A DNA stretch of 64,000 nucleotides from Deroplatys truncata (Eukaryota; Arthropoda; Insecta; Mantodea; Mantidae), in the NCBI GenBank assembly GCA_030765065.1, contig CM060977.1:92335795-92399794 (forward strand). Direction: 5' to 3'. Positions 10,976-20,110 of the stretch are shown here, piece by piece (the stretch's first letter is position 1; every line of letters begins with the position of its first letter). Below the pieces are notes generated by a model, which made no database searches, was not told where the DNA came from, and saw nothing but the letters and a program-made list of their open reading frames with translations. The position numbers and the translations under genes were made by a program.

Positions 10976-11175
10976 TATATAATATTTAAATAATCATTTA
11001 AAACAAAAATTGATTCGTGAACGTGGGACGAAAGTCTCCGGAAACTTTGTACCGTACTTGGGCGGACACTCCAAGAAACATATCTCCCGCAATATGTGGT
11101 GCAACCACAACAGTAATAAACAACCTCAAGTCAGGCGCCCAAAGCGTGGTGCTAATAACGTAAAGTTAATCTGCT
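10976..11175 (+). other. leader of LTR E element with GGCGCCCAAAGCGTGG motif
   Basis: Downstream of the LTR is a short leader containing GGCGCCCAAAGCGTGGTGC at about 11135. It resembles the TGGCGCCCAACGTGGGG primer-binding-region motif of many insect LTR elements. It lies well away from the LTR edge, so it may be a leader repeat rather than the primer site. The coding region is absent. Confidence 0.4.
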
Positions 11176-11280
11176 TCAAATTTTTCAACACTTTTGTCAT
11201 TGTTTTCAAGTCTTTTCGATATTCAGCTGTTTCTCGCGATTGCAGCAAAGAGCATGGGGTTTTAAGTCCATCCATACAGT

Positions 11281-11646
11281 CGAGTGCAAATAAACGTGTG
11301 GATGCCTTTGGTGACTTTTAGTGTTTTCCATTCTTGAATGCTGGAAAGAATCTCCTCATCATTTATGTTCCGCGCCTGCCTTAGACGAGCCATCCTCTTA
11401 TTGGTTTTAGCTGAAGTCCGATACGCTAGCATTACCCTATGAAGAAAGGTCAGGTCTAGCTGGGCGATAAAAGGGGTGGGGAATCGATATATGTTACCTG
11501 AATGGTTGAAACAATACTCCTCCCAAACACTGTCCATTCTAGCCTGAATGAGTCCGGTTCTTATTGGTTCGAACCTCTGCAACTGTATGAGGGATGGGAA
11601 TAGGGCACGCAGAGATTCCTCATATGGGCACGTTTTTTTGCACCCG
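11281..11646. mobile_element. 366-bp non-autonomous TIR element with ACAGT duplication
   Basis: The element is flanked by ACAGT at 11276-11280 and 11647-11651. It has inverted termini: left CGAGTGCAAATAAACGTG, right (reverse complement) CGGGTGCAAAAAAACGTG, 16 of 18 matching. It interrupts a D2 copy, which confirms it is an insertion. A 106-codon minus-strand frame fills most of it. That frame is not a transposase I know and could be captured coding sequence. The superfamily is unassigned; the 5-bp duplication does not match mariner (TA) or hAT (8 bp). Confidence 0.75.
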
Positions 11647-11691
11647 ACAGTATATAACGTCCAGTTCTTAAAACTTTTGACTATCCCGTTT

Positions 11692-11960
11692 TCCCTCAGT
11701 GGTGTAGTGGTTACTATGCTAGCCTCTAGTTCCCGAGGTCTCCGTTACAACCCGGCGGAGGGCGATGGATTTTTTCTGGCATTAAAATCCTTAGCATGGC
11801 TTCCTTCGGAAGGGAAGTAAAGCTGATGGTCCCGTGTCGTAGATTTATGGCACGTAAAAGAACCTCAAGCCTGATAAAGAGGCCTCTGAGCAAAATTTCC
11901 GGTCTTTCACGCCCAATATAGAGTGGGACGCAGTTAAAGACCGGCCATAAATTAAAAAAA
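11692..11960 (+). repeat. SINE C copy
   Basis: tRNA-like head with A box GTGGTGTAGTGGTTA and a degraded B box (CCGTTACAACCC). It has the family body (CTTCCTTCGGAAGGGAAGTA, CACGTAAAAGAACCTCAAGC, TTTCACGCCCAATATAGAG) and an A-rich tail. It is nested in a D2 copy. Confidence 0.9.
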
Positions 11961-12130
11961 ATTTCCTATACCTATTCCATTTATATTTATAACGAAATTT
12001 CGATTTAAATGAAGTAGATAGGAAAATAAAGTTACGTAAGAATAATTTGTATACCCACTAATAAGCGGTAGATGGTACGAATATTAGTGTTAGTGCTACA
12101 GGAAGTCATGTGAGCGTAGCACATCAGATT

Positions 12131-12950
12131 TTTAATGTTCTAATAATTACCTCCTCGATTCTCAAGAGTTACAAATATATCGCTTCAGAACTATGGGCAT
12201 TATCAGTGGAGGAGAAAAGGCGCTTGATGGTATTAGAAATCGATTGTCTAAGACTTTATTATAGATCTATCGTTTAGATAGAACAAGGAATAAAGGAATT
12301 AGGGAATCCATGAATATAGGTGATATCATATTCACGATGTCCAAAATAAACAACTGAAATGCTATGAGTACTTAAAAAGAATGAAAGAAGAGAAAATTGC
12401 AACACAGTTACACTATATTATGTAACAGGATTATAATGTAGTAATTAAGAAACGAGTTTCACAATTTTCATACGACCATCTTAATTACCATTATAATCAA
12501 ACTGCAGACGACTGCTTTTGATCGACCACACTATGATTTCAAAACTTTGAGTTTTTACAAAAAGATCTTATCCTGTTAATTATGTGGAATTAAATGCTCG
12601 CAGGACCTGGCCATCTGTTGCCTAACTTGCGTGTTTGCGAATAGTGCAACAGATGGCAGTACTAGTAAGTCCATGCCGTATTTATTGATTTTTTGTAGGT
12701 AACGCAAAAAAGAAATGTTGAAGTAAAGGAAATGAACTCAGCTTATTAGTATATTTAAATGACAATGCAACAGATTTATTTTAAATACACATATTTAATT
12801 GTTTAGTTGGGGACTGGATCCTAGTGGACTACTGCTTTGAAGGTGCTAATAGGTCTGCGCGCGCCACCGAGTAAGATCATGATGAGTCGCTGAAGTATTA
12901 TGGGCGCCGTAACAGTTCAGTTACGTGACATGTAATCAGTGTATTGTTGT
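12131..12950. other. unassigned stretch with one strong hairpin
   Basis: No gene is seen. A perfect 12-bp inverted repeat, GCCATCTGTTGC at 12610-12621 and GCAACAGATGGC at 12645-12656, could form a stem with a 23-base loop. Similar short arms often mark ends of small transposons, but no duplication is evident. Confidence 0.45.
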
Positions 12951-12954
12951 GCGG

Positions 12955-13120
12955 TCAACCAAAAGGTATATTTGACTGGACTACACCAGAAAGAAGAAAA
13001 CCTGGAGAAGTGACATACAGCAGATAATGGGAACCAGAAGGTTCGAAGAGGAAGAATGGAGAAATAAAGAACAATAGATCAGCAACTGGAAGATGGTGAA
13101 AACAGTTTTGAAACCGGTGT
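12955..13120 (+). pseudogene. possible LINE ORF2 C-terminal fragment
   Basis: A plus-strand frame with breaks reads IQQIMGTRRFEEEEWRN. This resembles the basic C-terminal tail of many arthropod LINE polymerases (DDIxxIxGTR...W-x-x-RExW type). It is too short and damaged to assign a clade. Confidence 0.35.
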
Positions 13121-13177
13121 ACTGCTACTAATACTTACCTATAATATTTCTACGACTATGACCAGGGAAAAAGAGAG

Positions 13178-13662
13178 GGTACCTCGCACCTCGACCCAAC
13201 GCGAATATTTTGTGCTCACCACCCCCCAGAGGGACGGATGAGGTGAAGGAACCGATGGAGGCTATAGGTCGGTTGATAGAGACGCGCAGAGGTCCCTAAC
13301 CATTCCAAACGATGACCCGGCGATTGCTCAGAGAGGCTTTCCTCTGGAGGAGCCATGGCTAAGAAAAGGTTGCCATCTGGCAGGGCCGAGAAAAACCATT
13401 CAAAGAATAAGCATTGGCGTCATCTGTGCGACACCGACTGACACTATGCAGCCCTTAAGTCTACCTGAAACATAAAGCGAAATGATAGTATGTGAAGGAA
13501 AAGAAATTCGTGGTAGTAGAGAAACTAACCCAGAATTCGGTTGCCAACCAGGGAAAAACCACAAAAAACATATGGTCAGATTGGTCGATCACAGAAGTCG
13601 AACCCATGACCTCCCGAGTGCCAGTCTCGCATGTTACCGCAAAGCCGTTTCGCTTGGTTATC
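13178..13662 (-). repeat. SINE B copy
   Basis: On the minus strand: GTAACATGCGAGACTGGCAC (tRNA-like head), GAGGTCATGGGTTCGACT (B box), then the body with GATTTTT and CCTGG landmarks, ending CGTCCCTCTGGGGGGTGGTG and GGGTCGAGGTGCGAG. Full-length in outline. Confidence 0.8.
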
Positions 13663-13727
13663 TACACTATAAGTTATATAACAAAGGACACTTCGCGCAC
13701 TGTGACCTACAGAGTTCCATTGTGGCT

Positions 13728-13922
13728 ACCATCCCACCGCAGGTGGAAGGGATGAAGTAAAGGAACAGCAGGAAGCTACAGGTCGCAGGCAGACAGCCTA
13801 TAGAGACGCGCGGAAGTCCCTAACAGTTCCAGGCTTGAAGACACGCCCCACTGCTGGAGCTGCCTAGAGAGGGCGATGAACGTCCCGTCGACCAAACAGC
13901 CCTCTGGTGTCCATGGGATGCA
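13728..13922 (-). repeat. SINE B 3'-body fragment
   Basis: Minus-strand SINE B body only (TAGGGACTTCCGCGCGTCTC, CATCCCTTCCACC end). The head is missing. It abuts the D sequence into which the LARD-like element inserted. Confidence 0.7.
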
Positions 13923-13936
13923 CTCTTTACTTATAT

Positions 13937-14428
13937 TGTCGCGTACCTCAATAATTTGTAATTTATTATTTAACTTTCAGAGGAGAGCTACTCGCTACGA
14001 GAGGGATCGTTATTCAAACTAAGGAAACTTTACTTTAAGAGGCACCGACACAAAGGGACGCAGCTAAAGTTAAATTCACAAATATTCTTACACTAACATA
14101 ATTCCTGGCTGAAGGGAAAGGCAAGGATTCTATACTACCATAATTAAAAAGTCAAGGGAGAAGAATAAGTAGAAGGTTTATTAAATATGCTTACCCATGT
14201 GTCTGCCGGGACGAGGACGCCCTATCATTGCACAGCTATCCGTACATCTCAACACCGCGAAGACTAGACACTGACTCTTGAAAAAACTCGTTAAGCTTGG
14301 CGTCCTAACGCCATATCCCCTCCAATGAGACTATTTCCCCTCAAACGCCCCTCCTCGGATAAACTGCCAACCTTCAGCTTGGGTAACCAGAGGGCACGGC
14401 TATTACTATAATCTGTGCACATGCCACA
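13937..14428 (-). repeat. 3' LTR of the LARD-like element
   Basis: 492 bp. It borders the purine tract GGGGGAGA (minus strand, 14429-14436). It is identical to the 5' LTR apart from one transition. Confidence 0.93.
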
Positions 14429-14470
14429 TCTCCCCCTGGCCACCCAAGTCGACGTCCTCGTCGACAGAAA
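14429..14470 (-). promoter_or_regulatory. Polypurine tract and residual pol-end sequence
   Basis: On the minus strand GGTGGCCAGGGGGAGATG abuts the 3' LTR. The purine-rich GGGGGAGA is where plus-strand DNA synthesis would be primed. The adjacent frame (DVDLGGQGEM) resembles the extreme C-terminal region of gypsy polyproteins, suggesting the element derives from a gypsy parent. Confidence 0.6.
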
Positions 14471-14807
14471 GAACATAAGTACAAAATACAGGAAAAAAAA
14501 CAAAAGAAAGACATACCAAAAAAAAAAAATGACATAGAAATGTGTGATGTAAAATAAAAGAGCAATACATATGTGTGGTTGCACCCAGCCGACGACAATG
14601 GTGCTGGGCGATAACGAGAAGCGAGAGCGATGTAAGTGCAGTCGACGTAATATTGTTAATGCACTAGCTTTGGCATCCCGCACACGCACACACCACGCTG
14701 CCTTAGTTCACAGGCACACTACACTGCGCAAAAGGGTGATGAACTGCCGTAACTGTTTGTGGGTGGTTTAGACAGTGCCCACAACGACGATTTGTCCTGG
14801 TGTAGGA

Positions 14808-15203
14808 TTAGCACCGCAGGTCTCTGGTGATGACAACAGGGTGGGCAGTCGCTGGCTTGGACTGCCCCCCGACATGGTGGCTCCTTATGCCACGGCAGTG
14901 TAGTGGCTGCCCGACAGCTTCCCTGTGGTGTTTCTTGACTTCTGGTGTGCTCTGGGGATGCTCTGGAGATGCTGGTGCATCTTCTCGCTCTCTGTCAAGT
15001 ACAATTCTAAAACAAAACCACGACACAATAAACAGGATGCTCCCACAAAGAATCACACAGAAAAGAAGGGTATGTCCTTTACAAATAAAGATTTTAAAGT
15101 ATGAAAAGTGTACACTAAAAATTCTTTTGACATGGGCAAGTAAAGAAAAAAGAAAATTAGAACAAATTGGCATAAAAAGAAATTTTACAGAGTTGCCATC
15201 CAA
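14808..15203 (-). CDS. 131-codon sense frame with a membrane-like segment in the LARD interior
   Basis: This is the best sense-strand frame near the 3' end of the element. The predicted protein has a short N-terminal part, a hydrophobic stretch (LLFCVILCGSILFIVSWFCF, about residues 47-66), then a charged, Pro/His-rich tail ending DLRC. Position and layout recall an envelope-type C-terminus, but there is no cysteine-rich ectodomain, no fusion motif and no homolog I recognise. A 169-codon antisense frame overlaps it. It may be a chance frame in T-rich DNA. Confidence 0.25.
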   Translation of the reverse strand: MDGNSVKFLFMPICSNFLFSLLAHVKRIFSVHFSYFKIFICKGHTLLFCVILCGSILFIVSWFCFRIVLDREREDAPASPEHPQSTPEVKKHHREAVGQPLHCRGIRSHHVGGQSKPATAHPVVITRDLRC

Positions 15204-16080
15204 AATTGAACTTACAATGCTTCATAATCCAAATAACAGTAAAACAGACTCAAAGTACATAAACATGACAGAAATGAAACATAACCTTATCTTGGGATCC
15301 CAATATTACATCTCAATAACCAGCTGGTATCACTAACAAAAGAAAGTAAGTGCACTTACAAGACAGTCACACATGACGATGAAATGAACTCATTCACACT
15401 GACCATGGCCCCAAATTACACACAACAGCGACTTAACTATCTACTCAAACTAGTGTATACATCACTACAAGCTACATCCACAATACATTTCTAAACTACG
15501 CCACGTGACATGCTTTCAACTACTAGTGTCCTACTCTTGTCATCAATATAACTTCTTATTCACATCACTATCTTTCTCGTCGCAGTTTAATCATCATCTT
15601 TCATAATCATTAGCAGTAGCAGTAATAGTGCAATCTCGATCATTACTTCAATCATCATCATCTTTCAATTTTCTCTCCAAAACAAAACATCTGCACTTAC
15701 GTGTCTCATTTAACATGCTGTAAATTCAAAACATTTGACATAGGCATAACCTTCAAGAAATCACATTAATTCAGGAATTACACAAATAACATGACATTAT
15801 AATGTTGCATCTACATCCTCAAAATCAAGAAATAAGCTGGAAAACAGGTGGTATTAAAATTTGCTATCTAAGATGGTAATAAACTTGTTGCATAAACAGA
15901 GAAAAAAAAATTATTTTCATTACATTCACTTCCATCTATATAATCTCTCGTGTGAATTCATCACACACGCTATACTGGGCACGTTACAGCAACACCAATA
16001 AGCAAAATCAGTACAATCATCACATCAACTTTCCAGGTACATGTAGCCCTCCTGAAAAATCAACACATTCATACACTTCA

Positions 16081-16280
16081 ACTATCGGGGTTACACTGTG
16101 GCACCTCCACCGAAGCTGACATCATCTCATCTCTTCTCATCTCTCCTCATCAACACCGTCGGGGTTACTCTTACGCACATCCACCGAGGCAAATCTCAAC
16201 TCACATTTCTCACATAACCTCACACTACGCCATCGGGGTTACACTTTGGCACTCCCACCGAGGCAAATCTCACCTATATC
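16081..16280. repeat. Imperfect tandem repeats in the LARD interior
   Basis: Three imperfect copies, spaced about 70-80 bp, share TCGGGGTTACACT, then GGCAC and CCACCGAGGCAAATCTCA (near 16085, 16160 and 16231). Their function is unknown. Confidence 0.75.
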
Positions 16281-16669
16281 ACATAACCTCAAATACACAC
16301 ATACATACAAACACTATTCATGCAACAAATTTTCTGCAAATAAAGATCACAGCATCATTATGGAACCCAAAATCAAATCATATCAAATCAAATCGAATGC
16401 AACAAAACAACATCACATCATTACTCAAAACAATATTGTCACATAACATTCCTGAAAATGAAAGCTCAATTAAGCACATTGTACACCTAAAACACATTCC
16501 TGCAGCATAACACAACAACAAAACAAATGATTTGCAGTTACCAAAACATAATTCAAAATTTAAGTTACACCCAAAATAATAATATACTTATAATTTAGTA
16601 GAGACATTCATAGCACAGTATTCCTGAAAAACAAAGCTTAATTAAGCATCAGTCACTGAAACAATAAAT

Positions 16670-17278
16670 TTAGCATACCTGTGTGAGTCGTAAAACTGTT
16701 TCATTCGTCCAAACTTTAGCACTCACAATGATTACATACTTACAGGTGATGTTTTTCTTTTCTCTTACTCGTTTACCACAAAATTCCCGTGCAAATTGTC
16801 CAAAATCTGGTAACACACGTACAGCTGGTGTATCAACATCCACATCGTACTGGTCCATATTAGAAGCACATCAAACCTAATTAGGTGCAGATACTGGCAA
16901 GATTGGTAGCTCCTGAAACTTTTACTTACATGAGTAACTGCGAAAGATCTTCCCTTAAAAATATGCATTACGGAATTAAACCAAACTTGGCAACGGTAAA
17001 GCAAAACTATCATCATTCTCAGAGCGGCCAATAGCAGTAGTAGCCAACATTGCAACATTCTAAAATAACTCATACGGCGACAACTCGTTGGAATGCTCCA
17101 TGTGAGAGGGGTCAATGACCGGCGGCAGCCAGCTGATAACTGAGTAACAGTCGTACCAACACTGGACAGATTCCACCACACTGTGCTCGCCAACTGGAGC
17201 AATTACTATATCAACTTTCTGTGCAGGACGTCGCTTATGCATGATTGCAGCACAAAAGATAACACAACCAATAAACAA
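16670..17278 (-). other. Exon-like frames and splice-like sites in the LARD interior
   Basis: On the minus strand a 72-codon frame (17278-17060) and a 62-codon frame beginning MDQYDVDVDTPAVRVLPDFG (16858-16670) are separated by sequence with a GTAAGT donor near 16932 and a CACCTAATTAG acceptor-like site near 16877. A second donor (CCTGTAAGTATG) falls inside the 62-codon frame. This could be spliced leader structure or a captured gene fragment. No protein family is recognised, so the coding claim is weak. Confidence 0.3.
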
Positions 17279-18309
17279 ACCGTAGGACCAAGCAATTCAG
17301 ATTACACCACACTAAACACTTATAGCAACACATGAATGTAAGTAGCAAGAGTAGAACATAACCAAATAAAACAGTTGCAGAAAGAACACAATTAAGGCGC
17401 CCGAGGCGAAATATCAGAAAATTATACTAACACACGGCTACACAAGCCACTTGGACACAATACCAAGATTTTTAAGCGGAATGAACATATGGAAGAAAGC
17501 CTAAATGATAGCTGCAGTGAGAAACCTCGAACTGGAACTTAAAAAAACTACGTCACACTTACTGTGACCACCGCGAAGATTCTCAAAAGGAGCAGAATAC
17601 AAACTTGTAATTTAAACTAGCACACAAAACTTCTCGTTTTTTTCTTAAATCAAATGTATATAATCTGATATGCACACGGAAATAAACGCGCCAAAACACG
17701 TGCTGAAGAAGACTGGTTACACAAGCTAAAAATTGTTGCTGAAATGCACGACCACGCGGGAATTACACAACACACGTGCGTACATAAAAGTTACACGAAA
17801 AATAACTCAGACAAGTGCAGTAAATAGCTAGAAATCACAATCACTGGAATATAAAGTTATACATTTCCAAACCACTGCTAATAAGCACCGAAAACAAGAT
17901 TTGCAAACGGATAGCCAACACGTGACGAGCACATTTTGAAACAACTATATCGCTCGTTTCTTCTCAAATTTCACAAAAACATTTTTTTTTTTGAAAATAA
18001 CCAGCACAAAGAACGGAACACAGTGATATAATTTAAAGGAAATGAAGCCAAAACAAGGGGAAAATGGAGTCAGAAGTTTTAGCGGCACCCGGCAGACAAT
18101 GAAAAAAAATGTAAAAATGAACTCAAAATTGAAATTTCGATACCAAACTTTCAGAAATGATGGAAACAAAATTTAGAAGAAGAGAACCACAAATAAAAGT
18201 ATAAAAATCCTTACCCTTTAGCCAGAAAGAACTTTACATTTTTCACGACCACGTGGAGGACAAACCGTTACATTTGGAGGGAAAAAAATTTTTGCACTTA
18301 AAATCTCAA

Positions 18310-18343
18310 AACAATTCAATTCTACCTGGCGCCCCCGCCAATT
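18310..18343 (-). promoter_or_regulatory. Primer-binding site of the LARD-like element
   Basis: Immediately inside the minus-strand 5' LTR is AATTGGCGGGGGCGCCAGGT. The TGG start and position fit pairing with the CCA end of a host tRNA. The tRNA is not identified. Confidence 0.7.
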
Positions 18344-18835
18344 TGTCGCGTACCTCAATAATTTGTAATTTATTATTTAACTTTCAGAGGAGAGCTACTC
18401 GCTACGAGAGGGATCGTTATTCAAACTAAGGAAACTTTACTTTAAGAGGCACCGACACAAAGGGACGCAGCTAAAGTTAAATTCACAAATATTCTTACAC
18501 TAACATAATTCCTGGCTGAAGGGAAAGGCAAGGATTCTATACTACCATAATTAAAAAGTCAAGGGAGAAGAATAAGTAGAAGGTTTATTAAATATGCTTA
18601 CCCATGTGTCTGCCGGGACGAGGACGCCCTATCATTGCACAGCTATCCGTACATCTCAACACCGCGAAGACTAGACACTGACTCTTGAAAAAACTCGTTA
18701 AGCTTGGCGTCCTAACGCCATATCCCTTCCAATGAGACTATTTCCCCTCAAACGCCCCTCCTCGGATAAACTGCCAACCTTCAGCTTGGGTAACCAGAGG
18801 GCACGGCTATTACTATAATCTGTGCACATGCCACA
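18344..18835 (-). repeat. 5' LTR of the LARD-like element
   Basis: 492 bp, the same length as its partner. It is followed on the plus strand by ATAT and then by the continuation of the interrupted D repeat (AAGTAGAGGAAATATTGCAC). Confidence 0.93.
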
Positions 18836-18839
18836 ATAT

Positions 18840-18990
18840 TAAGTAGAGGAAATATTGCACTCCATTCAAAAGTTAGATATCGAGATTGCACTGGTATGGC
18901 GTTATTTAAGGCCTCCCTAATCCTTAAAAATTATCATGTTTGTGTGTGTTCGTCTAGGCACTGAATCACTCGCGCCCTCTGAAAACAATG
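18840..18990 (+). repeat. repeat D 5' fragment (right half of LARD target)
   Basis: Continues the D start seen at about 13923-13936: AAGTAGAGGAAATATTGCAC, AGATTGCACTGG, GGCCTCCCTAATCC. Truncated afterwards. Confidence 0.65.
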
Positions 18991-19277
18991 AAATATGAGG
19001 ACATTTGCATTTAGAGCCAGAGTTTTTCCAGCACCTAACCGATTCAATACCTAGAAGACTAAATGAGGTATTGGACAAGAATGGAGATTGAACAGATTAT
19101 TTAAATAATGCCTAGTAAATGCGTCCTCTTTGAGATTAAAAAGTATAATATATTTCAGTTTTACATTACGTTGCCATTAAACTATTTTTTCGTGGAAATA
19201 ATGTGTAAAACAGGGTTTTATTTAGTTATATGTTTATTATAGTTGATGAAGAGTAGAGCTATTGCTCAAAGTTATAC

Positions 19278-19327
<50 letters not shown>

Positions 19328-19337
19328 ATCTACAGCT
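18991..19337. repeat. unassigned stretch ending in an (AT)n microsatellite
   Basis: A TATATA run occupies about 19280-19325. Nothing else recognisable is seen. Confidence 0.7.
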
Positions 19338-20110
19338 GTTGTGGCAGTATTTTATATCACAACAATGTAAATGCCAGAGTGATTATAGTGTAAATAAGCA
19401 TTATTGTATGACATTGATTTGAGATGTTTGTTAATTATAAGCATTGTTAGGAAATAAGTTTACACGGCCTCACTGAAACTGACAATAAGAGCGGGCAACA
19501 ATGTAGCGAGGGGGTGAGTTGTTTATGAATTAGAAGAGACATACAAATGACGTCAGAGTAGCGCGCGTTTCTTTAGAAATGGAGGGAATTTCTTCCCTAG
19601 AGCATATGTGTTCGTAATTTTGATTGGATATAAAAATAGACGCTAATGTTGGCGCGTTTTATTAACCAATAGCAGCTCGGTTATAATCTTTAGGCATATC
19701 GGGTGAGGGAGTATAAATTCCGTGCCAGAGACAGGTTTCGTGTAGTCCAACAGAAGGATTCGCGGGTAATACGTCGTTTAGTCCAACAGAATCATACAAA
19801 GGTTATACGTCGCACAGTTTAAGAGAATCGTTCACGCGTTATACGTCGCGCAATTCTACAAAATCTCTCGCGTTGTAAAGTTAGTTATAAATGTGAAATA
19901 AGGGAATTAATAATGTGCAGCAAATAAGTGATTATAATGATATTAGAAAATATAACAGTTTCAGTCTGGCGTGTATCAAGAGTCAATGTGTGAATTTAAT
20001 TAACTGTGACGGTAATAAAAGTGTAAAAACAAATTCTTTTATAAGTGTTATCTTTCAGTAAAAAATTATTTCCGTTGACACACCCTGATCAAGAGATTTG
20101 CTCGACTGAG
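19338..20110 (+). repeat. Isolated LTR (family E-prime) with internal tandem repeats
   Basis: The start TGTGGCAGTATTTTATATC resembles the LTR E start. It contains a CCAAT box (TAACCAATAGCAG), a TATA-like GAGTATAAATTCC, and downstream three to four imperfect ~33-bp repeats ending TACGTCG (19747-19860). AATAAAA signals lie near 20013. This is a plausible solo LTR. Its ends are not proven by a duplication. Confidence 0.5.

Larger units (their letters stand above)
9720..12130 (+). repeat. repeat D2 copy with three nested insertions
   Basis: D2 sequence runs at 9720-10200, resumes at about 11178-11275, again at 11652-11691, and finishes at about 11965-12130 with ATAAGCGGTAG and AGTCATGTGAGCGTAGCACATCAGA. 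The interruptions are an LTR E plus leader, a 366-bp TIR element and a SINE C. The pieces are collinear with the uninterrupted D2 copies at 28863-29475 and 42125-42673. Confidence 0.75.
13937..18835 (-). mobile_element. Young non-autonomous LTR retrotransposon (LARD-like)
   Basis: Two direct 492-bp LTRs bound a ~3.9-kb interior. Each LTR begins TG and ends CA. By eye they differ at only one position, C at 14330 versus T in the other LTR. The target duplication is ATAT (13933-13936, 18836-18839). Orientation is minus: TTGGCGGGGGCGCCAGG at the 5' LTR edge fits a primer-binding site, and GGGGGAGA at the 3' LTR edge fits a polypurine tract. No gag, protease, RT, RNase H or integrase reading frame exists. 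The element therefore fits the LARD class (large retrotransposon derivative) and depends on enzymes supplied elsewhere. It inserted into a D repeat, whose halves flank it. Confidence 0.92.

Noticed and set aside
14827..15336. 169-codon plus-strand frame in the LARD interior
   Set aside because: Antisense to the element and overlapping a sense frame; no domain, and low-complexity Lys/Asn-rich second half.
13937..18835. Segmental or assembly duplication of a 492-bp block
   Set aside because: TG...CA ends, ATAT duplication, primer-binding site, purine tract and an interrupted D target all fit an LTR element.
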